Assembly: GCA_021397845.1 (NCBI GenBank)
Contig: CM038044.1
Coordinates: forward strand, 62,781,851-62,845,850
DNA: 64,000 nt
Direction: 5' to 3'
Source: Areca catechu
Lineage: Eukaryota; Streptophyta; Magnoliopsida; Arecales; Arecaceae
Made by a program: the position numbers and the translations under genes. Below, piece after piece: positions 42,490 through 53,960 of the stretch; position 1 is the first letter of the stretch; every line of letters begins with the position of its first letter. A model generated the notes under the pieces. The model made no database searches, was not told the DNA's origin, and was given only the letters and a program-made list of their open reading frames with translations.

Positions 42490-43640
42490 GAGGAGCTCGA
42501 AGTAAGACTTGGGGGGCTTTTTATCAAGAGTAGGTCAGGCGGGAAATCCTGAGCCCTCTCTTCAGTGCCAGCATAGCAACTAGCTCATCAAGGTTGTAGA
42601 TCTTCCAGCACGGTAGCCTTGAAATGGGCCATGTAGTCTCGTAGGGGCTCACGGTGCTGCTGCCTGACAGAGAAGAGGCTATCCGCCTTGCATGGCACCT
42701 TCCGACTAGCATCGAAGTGAGCCACGAACTTCTGCTCCAGCTGAGCAAATGAGCTAATGCTCTCCGACTCCAGGTGGGTGAACCACACTCGGGCTGCTTT
42801 CCGGAGAGTAGCAGGGAGGTGACGTAGAGGAGAGCATCGGTGGCACCCTAGATCCTCATGAGGGCTTTGTAGCTCTCAAGGTGATCTAGGGAGTTGGTGG
42901 TCCCATCATAGGGATCCACTTGCGGCATGCAAAATTAAGCCGGGATCGGTTCCTCTTGGACTTCTCGAGAGAATGGGGGATGGGCGTCATAGCCCGTTGG
43001 CTCACTGGTGGAGCCCTGGAGATTTGCAAACCGACGGGATAGCTCCACCAGCATGCGCTCGTGCTCCTTCAGGCGCTTCTCGGCTGTGCGCCTGATGGCT
43101 TCGTCGATCGAGCCCTCCGTCGAGGCTGAAGGAGACGGAGAAGGTAACGTGGGATGGTGTCAATGATGGGGGGTCTTGCTTTTTCTACCTCGGTGGGGTT
43201 TGGACATCACCCACTCGAGGTTCGGGGACCAGCTCTTCCGATCAGTAGACCCAGCCCGTTATTTCTTCGCCGGAGTTTGGTGACTACCCCGGTGGCCGGT
43301 GATGGCCCGCGGCTACGAAGGCCTTCCTTAGAAGGAATGCAGGCTATCACGGGGTGTTACGGCATGGGCCGTGGGGGTCCCTGGCTGCTGGTAGGTGGCC
43401 AAAGACCGTTGTTGGTGCTGGAGCTGGCACACCACCATGGTGAGGATTTGCATCTGCTGGGCAAGTGCGGCCATCTGGATGTCCATCGAAGGTGGTTGAG
43501 CTGGAGCGGGGAGCTCCCCTCTGGACTGTGTGGGTCTCCACGGGAAAGGGGATCTTCTGCATGGTTGGTGGAGACTTCTCTCACTCACGTCGTCACCATT
43601 CTCCCGATGAGCTGCTTGCAAGGGGTTTAGGTTGGATCGA
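42490..43640 (-). pseudogene. gag N-terminal and capsid part of Tat element
   Basis: On the - strand the start is near 43621 (MQAAHRENGDDVSERSLHQP, then a Gln-rich helix AALAQQMQILTMVVCQLQHQ). After frame changes, 42588-42788 reads MWFTHLESESISSFAQLEQK, FVAHFDASRKVPCKADSLFS and VRQQHREPLRDYMAHFKATV, the Retrotrans_gag core. The frame then shifts to YNLDELVAMLALKRGLRIS and runs into the 4.1-kb insertion after YFELLL. Between 42790 and 43330 only pieces are readable. It belongs to the same gag as 38080-38369. Confidence 0.82.
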
Positions 43641-43650
43641 AGATCGTCTT

Positions 43651-43674
43651 GCCCCCCTTCCTAGCACACCAATC
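43651..43674 (-). other. probable primer-site region of Tat element
   Basis: On the - strand GATTGGTGTGCTAGGAAGGG follows the LTR end. It does not match initiator Met tRNA, and the tRNA it would use is not identified. Confidence 0.4.
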
Positions 43675-45159
43675 TGTTACCATCAAGATCATCGTGGCCC
43701 ATAGCTGTTGTCAATGTTGGATTGCTCCTTGTCTCTTCAGGACTGGTCTATGCTTCAGGACCTACAAAACAGGGTTAGAGACCCAGGCCGGGGATTCTGA
43801 TAGGGGCATTCCGACGGTCAAGTCAGTGATGATCCAAGGGAACAAATCCTCCTGGTCGAGCCCCTTTAGATGAACTCCATGCTAGGAGGAGTGAATGATG
43901 TGTGATTAAAATGCAAGTGTGCTGGGAAGGGTGATGGCCGAGGTAAATCAGAGGTGGCTCTCCCGTGTGACCTCGCCTCCCTTACTTGCTTGAGTATGTT
44001 TTCGGTATGTTGTTATTACCTCCTTGTTGGGGTGCAGATGGCTTTTTTAAGCCCACGTGGTTGCTGGCGCATACCTCGAGATCTCTCCCATGCTAGCAGG
44101 CACGTGCAGCGGTGTCCCATGCCATGGATAGGATGTTTTTCCCGGTTCATGATAAGGGAACTACTGTGCGCCCTGACATTCCTTCCGGTTGATCCGTTCT
44201 GGGAAACTTGGTAGTGCCTCGATCGAGGGGCCGCCGCCCCCGAGATTCGAATCCCCTGGTTGACTTCCTTTTTCAGGTGGTGTAGATGGTTGGTGGAGAG
44301 CATGGCACCTTGATCGTGGAGCTTCTTTCTCCTCCGGTGTAAGTGGTAGCTGTGGGTAGTTATTATAGCCTGGTGGGCACTTCTTTGCAATCCTCGGGTG
44401 ACTCACCGACGTCCAGGGAGGACGGTGTCGCCCTTTTGGTTGTTGGTGCCTTCATCCGAGGTGGGGGCCAAACTGAAGAGACAAGGCTCGACTCCAGCCC
44501 AGCGGGCTCGACCTTGATGGGGATTCGCTTGGTGGAGTGCTGGGCTCGACTCCATACCAAGGGACTTGATCTCGAGGGGCTCGATCTGGCGGAGGAGGGC
44601 AGGGCTCGACTTCGGCCCAGAGGGCTCGACCTCGAAGGGGCTCTGCTTGGCGGAGGAGTGCTAGGCTCGTCTCTGGACCAAGGGGCTCGACCTCGAAGGG
44701 CTCGATCTGGCGAAGGAGGGTAAGGCTCAACTCCAGCCCAGAGGGCTCGACGTCGAAGGGGCTCCGCTTGGCAGAGGAGTGCTGGGCTCGACTCCAGACC
44801 AAGGGGCTCGACCTCGAAGGACTCGATCTGGCGGAGGAGGGTAAGGCTTGACTCCATCCCAGAGGGCTTAACCTCGAAGGGGCTCCGCTTGGTGGAGTGC
44901 TGGGCTTGACTCCAGACCAAGGGGCTTAACCTCGAAGGGCTCGATTCGATGGAGGAGGTCGCTTGGCTCCGACCTAGGCATCCCGGGCTCATGGGAACAA
45001 CCTGGTGGAGGATGGAGCATAGCTTTGGCAGGCTGCTCCGATGTTCTGAAGGGGATGAGCTCGGCTCAATGAAGGAGTCTGGGCTGGAACGACCCACGTG
45101 GCAGCTTCATTCGATGCGGCATCCAATTGGGGTCCCATGTCAGTGATTTCGCCACATCA
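43675..45159 (-). repeat. 5' LTR of Tat element, 1485 bp
   Basis: On the - strand it begins TGATGTGGCGAAATCAC at 45159 and ends GATGGTAACA at 43675. The first 300 bp match the partial 3' LTR at 15198-15500. The high end abuts copia sequence at 45160 without extra bases, marking the insertion point. It contains the 121-bp tandem array below. Confidence 0.82.
44490..44975 (-). repeat. 121-bp tandem repeat in Tat LTR, about 4 units
   Basis: The landmark AGGGCTCGACCTCGAAGG recurs at about 44500, 44621, 44742 and 44863, that is every 121 bp. Each unit is itself a pair of related 60-bp halves (GGGGCTC..TTGG and GGGCTCGATCTGGCGGAGG). Frames running through it encode repeated EPLRGRALW/EVEPLGPE peptides only as a by-product. 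Confidence 0.88.
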
Positions 45160-45900
45160 ATGATTTATTAAGGTTCGATTATATGTATCTTATGAAACAT
45201 AAGTCTAAAGCCTTTGATAAGTTTAAAGAATATCAAAGTATGGTTGAAAAACAAACTAGACTTAGTATTAAAGCTCTTCAGTTTGATCGAGGAGGGGAAT
45301 ACTTATCTAGTGAGTTTTTGAACCATCTCAAGGACAAAGGCATTATTTCTGAATAGACCCCTCCTTATATACCCCAGTTAAATGGAGTGGCAGAAAGAAA
45401 AAATCGTACCTTGTTGGACATGGTGAGATCCATGATGAGCTTCACAGATCTTTTCATTTCCTTCTAAGGACATGCCTTGGAGACTGCTGCATACATATTA
45501 AACAGGGTTCCATCTAAGTCAGTAAGTAGCACTCCATTTGAGTTATGGAATGGTAAAAGACCAAGTCTTGAGTACTTAAAGATTTGGGGTTGCCATGCTT
45601 ATGTCAAGAATAACTTTGGACATAAGTTAAGTGCTAGGGCTGACAAGTGTAGGTTTGTTGGTTACCCAAAAGAAGGTAAGGGATATCTCTTTTATAATGT
45701 TACTGAGCAAAAGATAATTGTCAATAGGCATGCTACATTCTTGGAACAAGAGTTTATCCAAGAAGGATGTAGTGATTCTTCACTTGAGTTGTGTGAATAA
45801 CAGAACCAACAAACCGATGAGCCTTCAAGTGAAGTTCCTCAACTAGAGGTTCTTGTGGATCAAGAACAGCCACAATACACACCTCCTCTCCGAAGGTCAG
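45160..45900 (+). pseudogene. copia integrase, C-terminal half
   Basis: It reads YMYLMKHKSKAFDKFKEYQ, then a Glu-containing NGVAERKNRTLLDMVRSMMS with a TAG at 45355, another stop near 45466, and from 45477 METAAYILNRVPSKSVSSTP and LSARADKCRFVGYPKEGKGY. A TAA at 45797 ends that frame. It is parallel to 27297-28250 of the large copia and serves as reference for that copy's duplication. Confidence 0.85.
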
Positions 45901-46897
45901 AAAGGGTGCGGGGAGCATCTCTCAGATATGGCTTTGTCATTGGGGATGACAATGAAGATAGTATCATACAGGATGATGATTCTCTGACCTATTCGGAAGC
46001 TATCGAGAGTAGGGACTCCGACAAGTGGCTTGGTGCTATAAAATCTAAAATGAACTCCATGTATTCCAATCAGGTTTTGACCTTGGTAGATCCACCTGAA
46101 GAAATTAACCTGATAGGAAGTAAATGGGTCTTCAAGAAGAAGATTGGAGCAGATGGTCAAGTTGAGACCTATAAGGCTAGGTTGGTAGCAAAAGGTTTTA
46201 GACAAAAACATGGTGTAGACTATAATGAAATCTTTTCTCCAATAGCCATGCTCAAGTTCATTTGGATACTGCTTGCCATAGTAGCATACCATGACTATGA
46301 GATTTGGCAATGGATGTAAAGACTGCTTTCCTCAATGGAAATCTTGAGAAAGAAGTCTATATGTCATAGCCAGAGGGGTTTGTCTCAAGTGGAAGACCAA
46401 ACCAGGTATGCAAGTTAAAGAATTCCATTTATGGACTTAAGCAAGCTTCGAGGAGTTGGAACATCCATTTTGATGAAATAATCAAAGGATTTGGTTTTAT
46501 CAAAAATATGGATGAACCATGTGTATATAAAAAAACAAGTGGGAGTGCCATTGTTTTCTTAGTTTTATATATGGATGACATACTGATCATTGAGAATGAT
46601 ATCCCAATGTTGCAATCAGTTAAAACTTGGCTATCATCAAAGTTTTCCATGAAGGATTTGGGAGAAGCATCCTATATACTGGGTATAATGATCTATAGAG
46701 ATAGATCCAAGAGGATGCTGGACTTATCCCAATCTGGGTACTTTGACTTAGTGTTGAAGAGATTCAACATGGATGGAAGTAAGAAAGGTTACTTGCCAAT
46801 GAGTCAAGGCATACAATTCTCTAAGAAAATGTCTCCTAAGACATCAGAAGAAAGAGAGAAGATGGCTATGATTCCTTATGCTTCGGCTATAGGTTGA
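45901..46897 (+). pseudogene. copia reverse transcriptase
   Basis: SDKWLGAIKSKMNSMYSNQV, LIGSKWVFKKKIGADGQVET, KGFRQKHGVDYNEIFSPIAM lead to a frameshift and stop near 46318; then KTAFLNGNLEKEVYMS, a stop, QVCKLKNSIYGLKQASRSWN and the catalytic LYMDDILIIEND. From 46508 the frame is open to 46897. The Tyr of the catalytic block is kept here, unlike in the large copia. Confidence 0.87.
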
Positions 46898-47553
46898 TTA
46901 TGTATGCCATGTTATGTACCAGGCTTGATGTTGCTTATGCCTTGGGCATAGTGAGTAGGTTTCTGGCAGATCCAGGGGAGGATCATTGGAAAGCTATGAA
47001 AAATATTCTTAAATACCTGAGAAGGACTACAGATATTTTTCTAGTATATGTAGGATCTGAGTTGAAACTAGAAAGCTATACAGATTCTAGTTTTCAATCA
47101 GATCCAGATAATAGCAAATCTATATCGAGATATATCTTCACCCTGAATGCTGGTGCAGTGAGTTGGAAGAGTACCAAGCAACCTACTATTGCTGACTCAA
47201 TCACTGAGGCAGAGTATATAGCTGCTAGTGAAGCCACAAAGGAAGCTATCTGGATGAAAAAATTCATTATGGAATTGGACGTGGTTCCTAATGTACAACA
47301 GCCAGTGCCATTATACTGTGATAACACTAAGGCTGTTATACAAGCTAAGGAACCAAGGTCTCATCACAAGTCCAAGCACATTCAAAGATGGTTCCACCTC
47401 ATTTGAGAGATTATAGAATGACAAAATGTTGTCATCAAATGAGTTGATACAAAAAACAATATAGCAGACCCATTCACTAAAGCATTAGCCAAGTAGCAGC
47501 TAGATCGCCACTTGAATTGTATGGGCATAAAGTATAAGGACGATTGGCTTTAG
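46894..47553 (+). pseudogene. copia RNase H
   Basis: The 170-residue frame has YAMLCTRLDVAYALGIVSRF, YTDSSFQSDPDNSKSISRYI, EAEYIAASEATKEAIWMKKF and LYCDNTKAVIQAKEPRSHHK with the RNase H acidic residues. Stops follow at 47404, 47419 and 47494 before NCMGIKYKDDWL. The polypurine tract GCGAGTGGGATT lies at 47556-47566. Confidence 0.87.
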
Positions 47554-47566
47554 TGCGAGTGGGATT

Positions 47567-50151
47567 TGATTAGAAAATGCCCTAATAGCCAATCATTGTA
47601 TGGGCCTTTTTGTAAACTTCCAACTCATGTATGACATCATTATTTATAATAAAGGCATTTGATTCATCATATACTGTTATGTCATGTTTTTGACTATGAT
47701 GAATCCTATAGAGTAGGGCAATGGAATTAGGGTTATGATAAAATAACAGTGAGACCTAATTCCTATAAACCCTAATCTAGAATGTTCCTAATCATTGGAC
47801 CATCGATTCGGGGATCGATGAATCCGGTAAGACTAGCTTATCCTATGTATGCTCAGTTGATAAGGATGGTTGGTCTCACAGCCAATTGTGTAGAAACATT
47901 AATACAAGGATAAGGGTGCCCATTAGGTTATGAATACACTGAACTGATCCGCACCGGGACTATCTTATGGAAGTCTTACTCATTGTCAAAAGATAGGTCC
48001 CAGAGTAGAAGTTGTGCATGTGATCTTCAGACCTGAGGTCATCATGGTTCCTTGTGCATACTAAGCCATACTTTGGTTTATACTCATTCATGGCATTGCG
48101 ACATATACGGGGTGTTCTGGGTATGATGGAAGGTGTACGAAGGATGTGAGTGGACCAATAAGGAATCGATCAATCCTGGTAAGAGGATATATTATCCCGT
48201 GTAATCTCTTAGATGAGTGACTCAACGAATCTTTGCAAGTATGATGAGATTAGAAGTGGCTTTAATCAGTCATCAGCTGAGTCCTCATGATTGAGCTGAG
48301 ATTCGATATGATTAAGTGTTAGGATTTGACATTTATCCATACCCATCACTTAATCGGGATAATGGGAGATCAAAAGATTAAATTGCACGGTAACTTACTA
48401 CTGATGTATTTTGGTAATTTTCATCAAATCTCTCATCTTCCGGGTAGGCATGACACGTTGCTAGACGTCAATTTTGTCTTGTGGGTTTTCATGAACCAAT
48501 TGGATTGGTTTCATGAGTCAATTCGATGTGTGATTCGAATTGGACAATTAGGTGAGCAAATTTGACCTAATTAGATCAATCAGGTTTGATCAGATCGAAT
48601 CAGCTCAAACCTAAACCTACTGCTGGCTAGATGTGGAACCCAATGGATCACACACAATAGAGAGTTGGCCAAGGAAGTCACTCATGGTTTAATTAGGGTC
48701 ATGGGATCCTAATTGGTTATCCAGATTGCATACTAGCATATGTATGCTAACCCAATTCCTAACCCAATTGGATTGGGTCCGATTGCTTGCTAATTGGGCT
48801 AACCTAATTAAGAAAAATCTAAATTATGTTGAGTCCTAAGTGGGGATAGCTAAATCAGAGCTTGATCTGATTTTATTTTGGTTTTTTGGACGTCTTATTG
48901 AAGAGTCCATTTGAGTTGGGACTCTAGATGCCAAAATGATACCTTAGCATTCAAAAAGGCCTAGAAGAGTCTATAGTCCTCTGATCTGAAAAATATTTAT
49001 ATGGATGGAAAGAGGACTTAATGCTCTTTTTTTTGACACCCATATTGCTTATGCTTTGACTAGTCAAAGATTGCATGGAGTGTGGATAAAGTTGACCACC
49101 AAATAAAGGGACTCTTGGCGCCTTTTGGCGCGCATAGGGAATGAATTGGCGTGTAGAAGGACTTAGAGTCCTTCTATAGATAAAACTCTGGGAGTTTTAT
49201 ATGAGAGATTCCTCTTTAAATTCTCCACGCCCATTTTGAAATGCATTGACTGGTCAAACAGATGGAAGGAATGGTGTGAAACAACAGAAACAAAAACCTC
49301 GTGTGGAAGAGACGCGCACGGTTTCAGAGCAGAGTCCTTCTGCTTCTAAAATACTTCAAGCATTGCGTTGTCTCAGATCAGAGAAGACACCTTTCCTCTC
49401 TTAAAACCGGTAATGACATGTGGCATTCAGGGAATTAATGCTAGAAAGGAAAAGGTTTCAGATAATCCTCTTGAAACATCAAGAGACTTATCAGATATGA
49501 AAAGACATATCTGATAAGGACTCTAGAAATGTTTTCACTCCCCATTTGATTTTATAAATGGGGTGTACTATGGAATGAGAAAGTTATTTTTTTTTATGAG
49601 TTGGTCATCAGATTTTGGAGCTCCAGTTCCACCATATTTTTATCTGAGAGCCTCTTTCCTGCCACCCTCTTTTTAGTTTTATGGCAAGACTTGTCTTGTT
49701 AAGACAAGGTCTAGTCTTTTTGACAAGGCTTTATTCTTGGATATATGCCTAAGGAGTCCTAGAAGAGGATCATACATAAACCAAGAGAGGTTTAGGAGAG
49801 CATCCAGAGTGCCCTATAGTAGGTCTGAGAGTCCTATAGTGGTCAAAGGTCCAAAGGCTGCCCTAAGAGTCTTATTGAAGCAAGCGATCCCAGTAAGGAT
49901 TCTTCCTTGGTACCATTCTCATGTGGATCACCATTGGAGGGCTTGCACTTATGAGCCTCATAGAAAGGATTGGATTTCAGTGATCCAAGTATGTATTTTG
50001 ACTTCATTTATATTTTGTTGATTGGTATTGCATGAGGGTTCCTGGGAATTAGGGTTTTCTTGCCAATTAGGGTTTCATGCTTAGAATTTTTGTTTTGAAA
50101 TTCACTTCCGCATGCTGCATGAGTCCCAGCACCCTGAGAGAATTCCCATCA
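47567..50151 (+). repeat. 3' LTR of truncated copia
   Basis: It opens TGATTAGAAAATGCCC, ends TTCCCATCA, and is 2585 bp. It is more diverged from the two LTRs of the large copia than those are from each other, with several short indels, so it is an older insertion. Confidence 0.9.
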
Positions 50152-50466
50152 ATGTTGGGGCATGAGAAAGGGGTTGTGCGACAAGAGGAGGCAGCCCAAG
50201 ATTTTATGCGCTAAAAGGCTTGGCATCCATAAATCTTTTTTTATGCAAAAAGGAATCATGCCCAAAGTATTTCCATGGCCAAAACTAAAATCCCATAGTA
50301 TTTCCATGGCCAAAACTGAAATCCCATGCTTAATAACGGAGAGTCCTTCTCATGTTGGGGTTTGACTGGTTAAAAGATTTAAATCTCTGATCCTAATTCA
50401 ATTGGGCTTTGACTAGTCAAAATAGTTTCCTACTTGGAGTTAGACTTCAAGTGACTTAACTAAGAA
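50152..50466. other. unassigned sequence with a 31-bp duplication
   Basis: AGTATTTCCATGGCCAAAAC with its flanks is repeated head to tail at about 50257-50318. The 67-residue frame here shows no family resemblance. The segment continues at 59997 on the other side of the copia insertion. Confidence 0.4.
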
Positions 50467-50471
50467 GGACT

Positions 50472-52321
50472 TGAAGGAAAAGCAAAACGAGCATACATGG
50501 CAAAAAAAATATATTTTAAAATAATTTTAAAATAAGCACAGTGAAAGACTTAGTAGATCGTTTTGAACGATCTACCAATCTGCCTGCAACAGGAATAAGT
50601 ATGATAATGTAGCATGCAAAAGACATCATAAGCAGGAAAAGAACCTAAAGGCATAAGGATACCTTACCGTTATACCTTAAGGAGGAGGTTATGAAAAGCT
50701 CTCAAGCCATACATGTGTCTGGCCTCTACGAATAGTTCATACCAGGGCTCGATTATGATCAACACCCTCAAAGTGCTAGCTCCTTAGGATCCTTGAGGCC
50801 GATCTACTTCTTCTTGGAAGACAAGGAGGAGCGGTGGAACCCTTCCTAACTAGATCTCTTTCTAAGACCTAGCTTGAGTTCTAGGTAGTCACACACCCAA
50901 AATCCTAGTCCTCCCAAGCCCCTTTTCTTTTCCCACTCAGAGTTTTAGCAATCTCATTCAATAAGAAAAACTCTTCAACCAACCAATAGCCCCTAAAACA
51001 AACTTTGTTTATAGAGGCAACCATGAGAGGGAGAAAGAGGAAGGAGGAGTGATTAGGGGAGAAGGTCAAGGGCCATACTAAATCGGCTCTAAGCTCATAA
51101 GGCAAGAATGACCATCATTCCATGAAAGCTTGGAGCCAAAACCAGCCAAGATTTGAAATTCGAATTGAGATCAAAACCTTCCAAAGAATGACCAACATTC
51201 CATGAAGGCTTGGAGCCAAAACCAACCAGAATTTGAAATTCAAATTAAGATCAAAACTTTCCAAAAATTCTTTCCAAAATTTCTGCTCGTCATAATCAAG
51301 TGTCGACAAGTGTTGACACTTCCAAGTATCAACACTTGGAACATGGTCAATCATGTTGACCTTCAATGATGGCAAACGATTCTCAATCGTCGATCAACCT
51401 TAAGATTAGATAGAAACCCCTATGGTGTACAACCCCATAGGTTTGAACACTAAGCCAGTAGCACTGGAACACTTCTAGTACCAGTCAAAGTCATCATCTA
51501 GCAATGATACCTGACATCCGGATAGGTCGAAGATTGCCGAGCAACTTTTTAGAACCTCTGGCATATGGTTACCGCATAATTCATCTCTTTGACTTCATAA
51601 TGCTCAGGATGTCCTAGGGTTTGACTGCCAACCCCAGCCTGGTACATCCAGAACATGTATTACCTTAAAAGTTCTGTGACTCATCACAAGAACTATCCTG
51701 GCCAAGATTTTGCTAAATTAAGACATAGTGAGTCATTTACTCCAAACCATTTGGAGGGCTCAATCCCATCTTGATTCACCACCGCTCCACAAGTACTTAA
51801 CTATACCTAGAAACCTTTCATCACTGGTTAGAAATCCAGGTAGTCCGGTACCAAAGATAATAAGTTGCTTGCAAGCTACCATAGTGACCTCAAGTCTGAG
51901 GGACACATATACCCATATCTCTTCGCGAGCAACCATTTGACAGAAGGGAGCCCGTCGTTGGTTACGTTCAGTGAGATGTCATTCATTTTACCTGTATGTC
52001 ACATTAGTGTCTCTATACTCCTTGATTAAGAGGATAACCAACAAATATAACATACAACAACCTATACTTAATATATCGCCATCGTATAACAATGTATCCT
52101 TTGGTTGTAAACCAGTTTAAGAACTACTCAATATATCCTCTCTATATTAAATATAATGTAGTTCTAAGGACTCCATCACACAAGAGTTCTTTTCAGAAAA
52201 ATGCATATGTGATGAACAGCCAAAAGAATAACTTTTATTCATTAAGAAATTCATATACAATTACAAAATAGAACAACCATCTACAGTTTAGATGATTAGC
52301 TTTGGGACACAATTCCCACCA
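50472..52321 (-). repeat. 3' LTR of - strand copia
   Basis: 1850 bp; on the - strand it begins TGGTGGGAATTGTGTCCC and ends CCTTCA. It matches 58106-59991. Preceding it on the - strand is the polypurine tract AAGTGGGAGT (52322-52331). Confidence 0.92.
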
Positions 52322-52329
52322 ACTCCCAC

Positions 52330-53021
52330 TTGGATTAAAGCCAATCAGTACAGAATCGTATTCCCATTTTTCATTTATAACTATCGAACTCTTGAACTTC
52401 GATGACTTTAGTAAAGGGGTCGCCAGGTTCTCCTTTTCATCGATATTTTGAAGGTCAATGTCACCTTGTTCCACGATCTCTCGTACAAGGTGATATCACC
52501 GCAGAATATATTTTGTACGGTGATGAGACTTCGGCTCTTTGGCTTGAGCAATGGCACCAGTGCTGTCATAATACACTAGAATAGGACCATCCAGGGAAGG
52601 TACCACTCCCAGCTCACCAAGAAACTTTCGCAACCACACTGCTTCCTTTGCTGCATCCGATGCTGCAAAGTATTCTGCTTTGCATACTGAGTCCACCATA
52701 GTAGGATGCTTGAAGCTTTTCTAGCAGATCGCTCCTCCATTTAGGATAAAGATAAATCCTAATACACTCTTGCTATCATCCCTATCTGATTGAAAACTGG
52801 AGTCAGTATACCCTACAAGTTTTAAGTCAAGTTCTCCATAAATCTGCCATTGGTCCCTAGTATTTCACAAATACTTAAGGATGGTCTTTACCACTTTCCA
52901 ATGAGCTTCACCAGGGTCAGACTAGTATCTGCTCACTATGCCTAGTGAGATGCCATGTCTGGTATAGTACATGTCATGGCATACATGATAAAATCTATTG
53001 TCGAAGCATACGGGATTCTAC
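52330..53021 (-). pseudogene. RNase H of - strand copia
   Basis: The 67-residue frame 52496-52699 reads KAEYFAASDAAKEAVWLRKF, LVYYDSTGAIAQAKEPKSHH and TKYILR; Glu and Asp of the RNase H site are visible (the Asp in YYDSTGA, usually CDN/CDS). Upstream 52720-53000 retains GYTDSSFQSD-type sequence across stops. Downstream phrases near 52400 (DIDLQNIDEKENLATPLLKS) fit the C-terminal VHNVVDPLTK-type segment. Confidence 0.82.
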
Positions 53022-53960
53022 TCAATGCTCTCTCTCCTCAAGAGTTGTCGCACAATCTCTTTTGGAGAGAGCAATTCCAATGCCTATCGGGAGATAGCCT
53101 TTCTTGAAATTTTCCATGCTGAATTGCTTGAGCACTATGTTGATGTATGTAGACTGGGACAGTCCCAGAAGCCTCTTAGATCTATCTCTATAGATCTTCA
53201 TACCCAGTATGTAAGAGGCTTCACCAAAGTTCTTCATAGAGAACTGAGATGACAACCAGACCTTTACTCCTTGTAGGCTGGGATGTCATTTCCGATTAAG
53301 AGAATGTCATCCACATATAATACAAGGAACACAATTACAGAACCATTAACCCATTTGTAAATGCAAGGTTCTTCTCCGCTCCTAACAAAACCATATGACT
53401 TAATATACTTATCAAATCGCATGTTCCAACTTCGTGATGCTTGTTTCAGTCTATAGATGGATCTTTGAAGCTTGCACACCTTTGACTCGTCTGTGGATTG
53501 AACCCTTCAGGTTATATCATATATACTTTCTCTTCCAGCTCACCATTCAGGAAAGTTGTTCAGACATCCATTTACCAGATTTCATAATCAAAGTATGCCA
53601 CTAAAGAAAGTATGATCCGAATGGATTTGAGCATTGCCACAGGAGAGAACATCTCCTCATAGTCAATACCATAATGTTGATGACAGCCTTTGGCAACCAA
53701 ATGGGCTTTATAGGTTTCTACCTACCAATCTACAGCCCTTTTCTTTTGAAAATCTATTTACACCCAATGGGTTTTATCCCCTCAGGTAGATCAACCAATG
53801 TCCATACATTGTTGATTTCTATGGACTCTATTCAGATTTCATAGATCCTAGCCATTTCTTAGAGTCGGACCTATGCATCGCATCCATATGGGAGATCGGA
53901 TCATCATTGTTCTCATCGAGTTCAATGGGATCACTGTCCCAGACCAAGAAACCGTAGTAT
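53022..53960 (-). pseudogene. reverse transcriptase of - strand copia
   Basis: Frames 53264-53479 (KLQRSIYRLKQASRSWNMRF, catalytic LYVDDILLIGND) and 53022-53255 (MSSQFSMKNFGEASYILGMK) are consecutive RT blocks with one frameshift between. Upstream, 53500-53830 holds the first blocks (LPEGIKPIGCKW and TFLNGELEEKVYM-like codons) across several stops. The catalytic YVDD is intact. Confidence 0.85.

Larger units (their letters stand above)
15198..45159 (-). mobile_element. Tat-lineage Ty3/gypsy retrotransposon, split by three insertions
   Basis: On the - strand: 5' LTR (45159-43675), gag (43640-42485 and 38369-38080), gag tail plus protease (35997-35480), RT (35470-34486), RT end plus RNase H (22421-21750), second RNase H (21740-21140), integrase (20990-19880), tandem array, antisense ORF, PPT and part of the 3' LTR (15500-15198). 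The host frame resumes on each side of each insertion: copia 22427-34480, solo LTR 36003-38074 and non-autonomous element 38375-42484. Without them the element is about 11.7 kb. Tat placement rests on dual RNase H and the antisense ORF. The far end of the 3' LTR is deleted. Confidence 0.88.
45160..50151 (+). mobile_element. 5'-truncated sister copy of the large copia
   Basis: It starts in the integrase core (matching 27297 onward of the large copia) and continues through RT, RNase H and a complete 3' LTR (47567-50151). The integrase region is present once, without the 250-bp duplication, and RT is not interrupted by the 1.9-kb element. The abrupt start at the Tat LTR terminus suggests the Tat element inserted here; the other half is not found on the far side, where a deletion is evident. 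Confidence 0.9.

Noticed and set aside
44363..45097. 244-residue open frame with repeated EVEPLG/LRGRALW peptides
   Set aside because: It is translation of the 121-bp tandem repeat in the LTR. Similar peptides appear in another frame (44452-44802), as expected for a repeat, not a gene.
45897..46310. 137-residue open frame opposite copia RT
   Set aside because: It is the complement of well-recognised RT sequence and has a parallel at 28384-28698; both are shadows of the coding strand.
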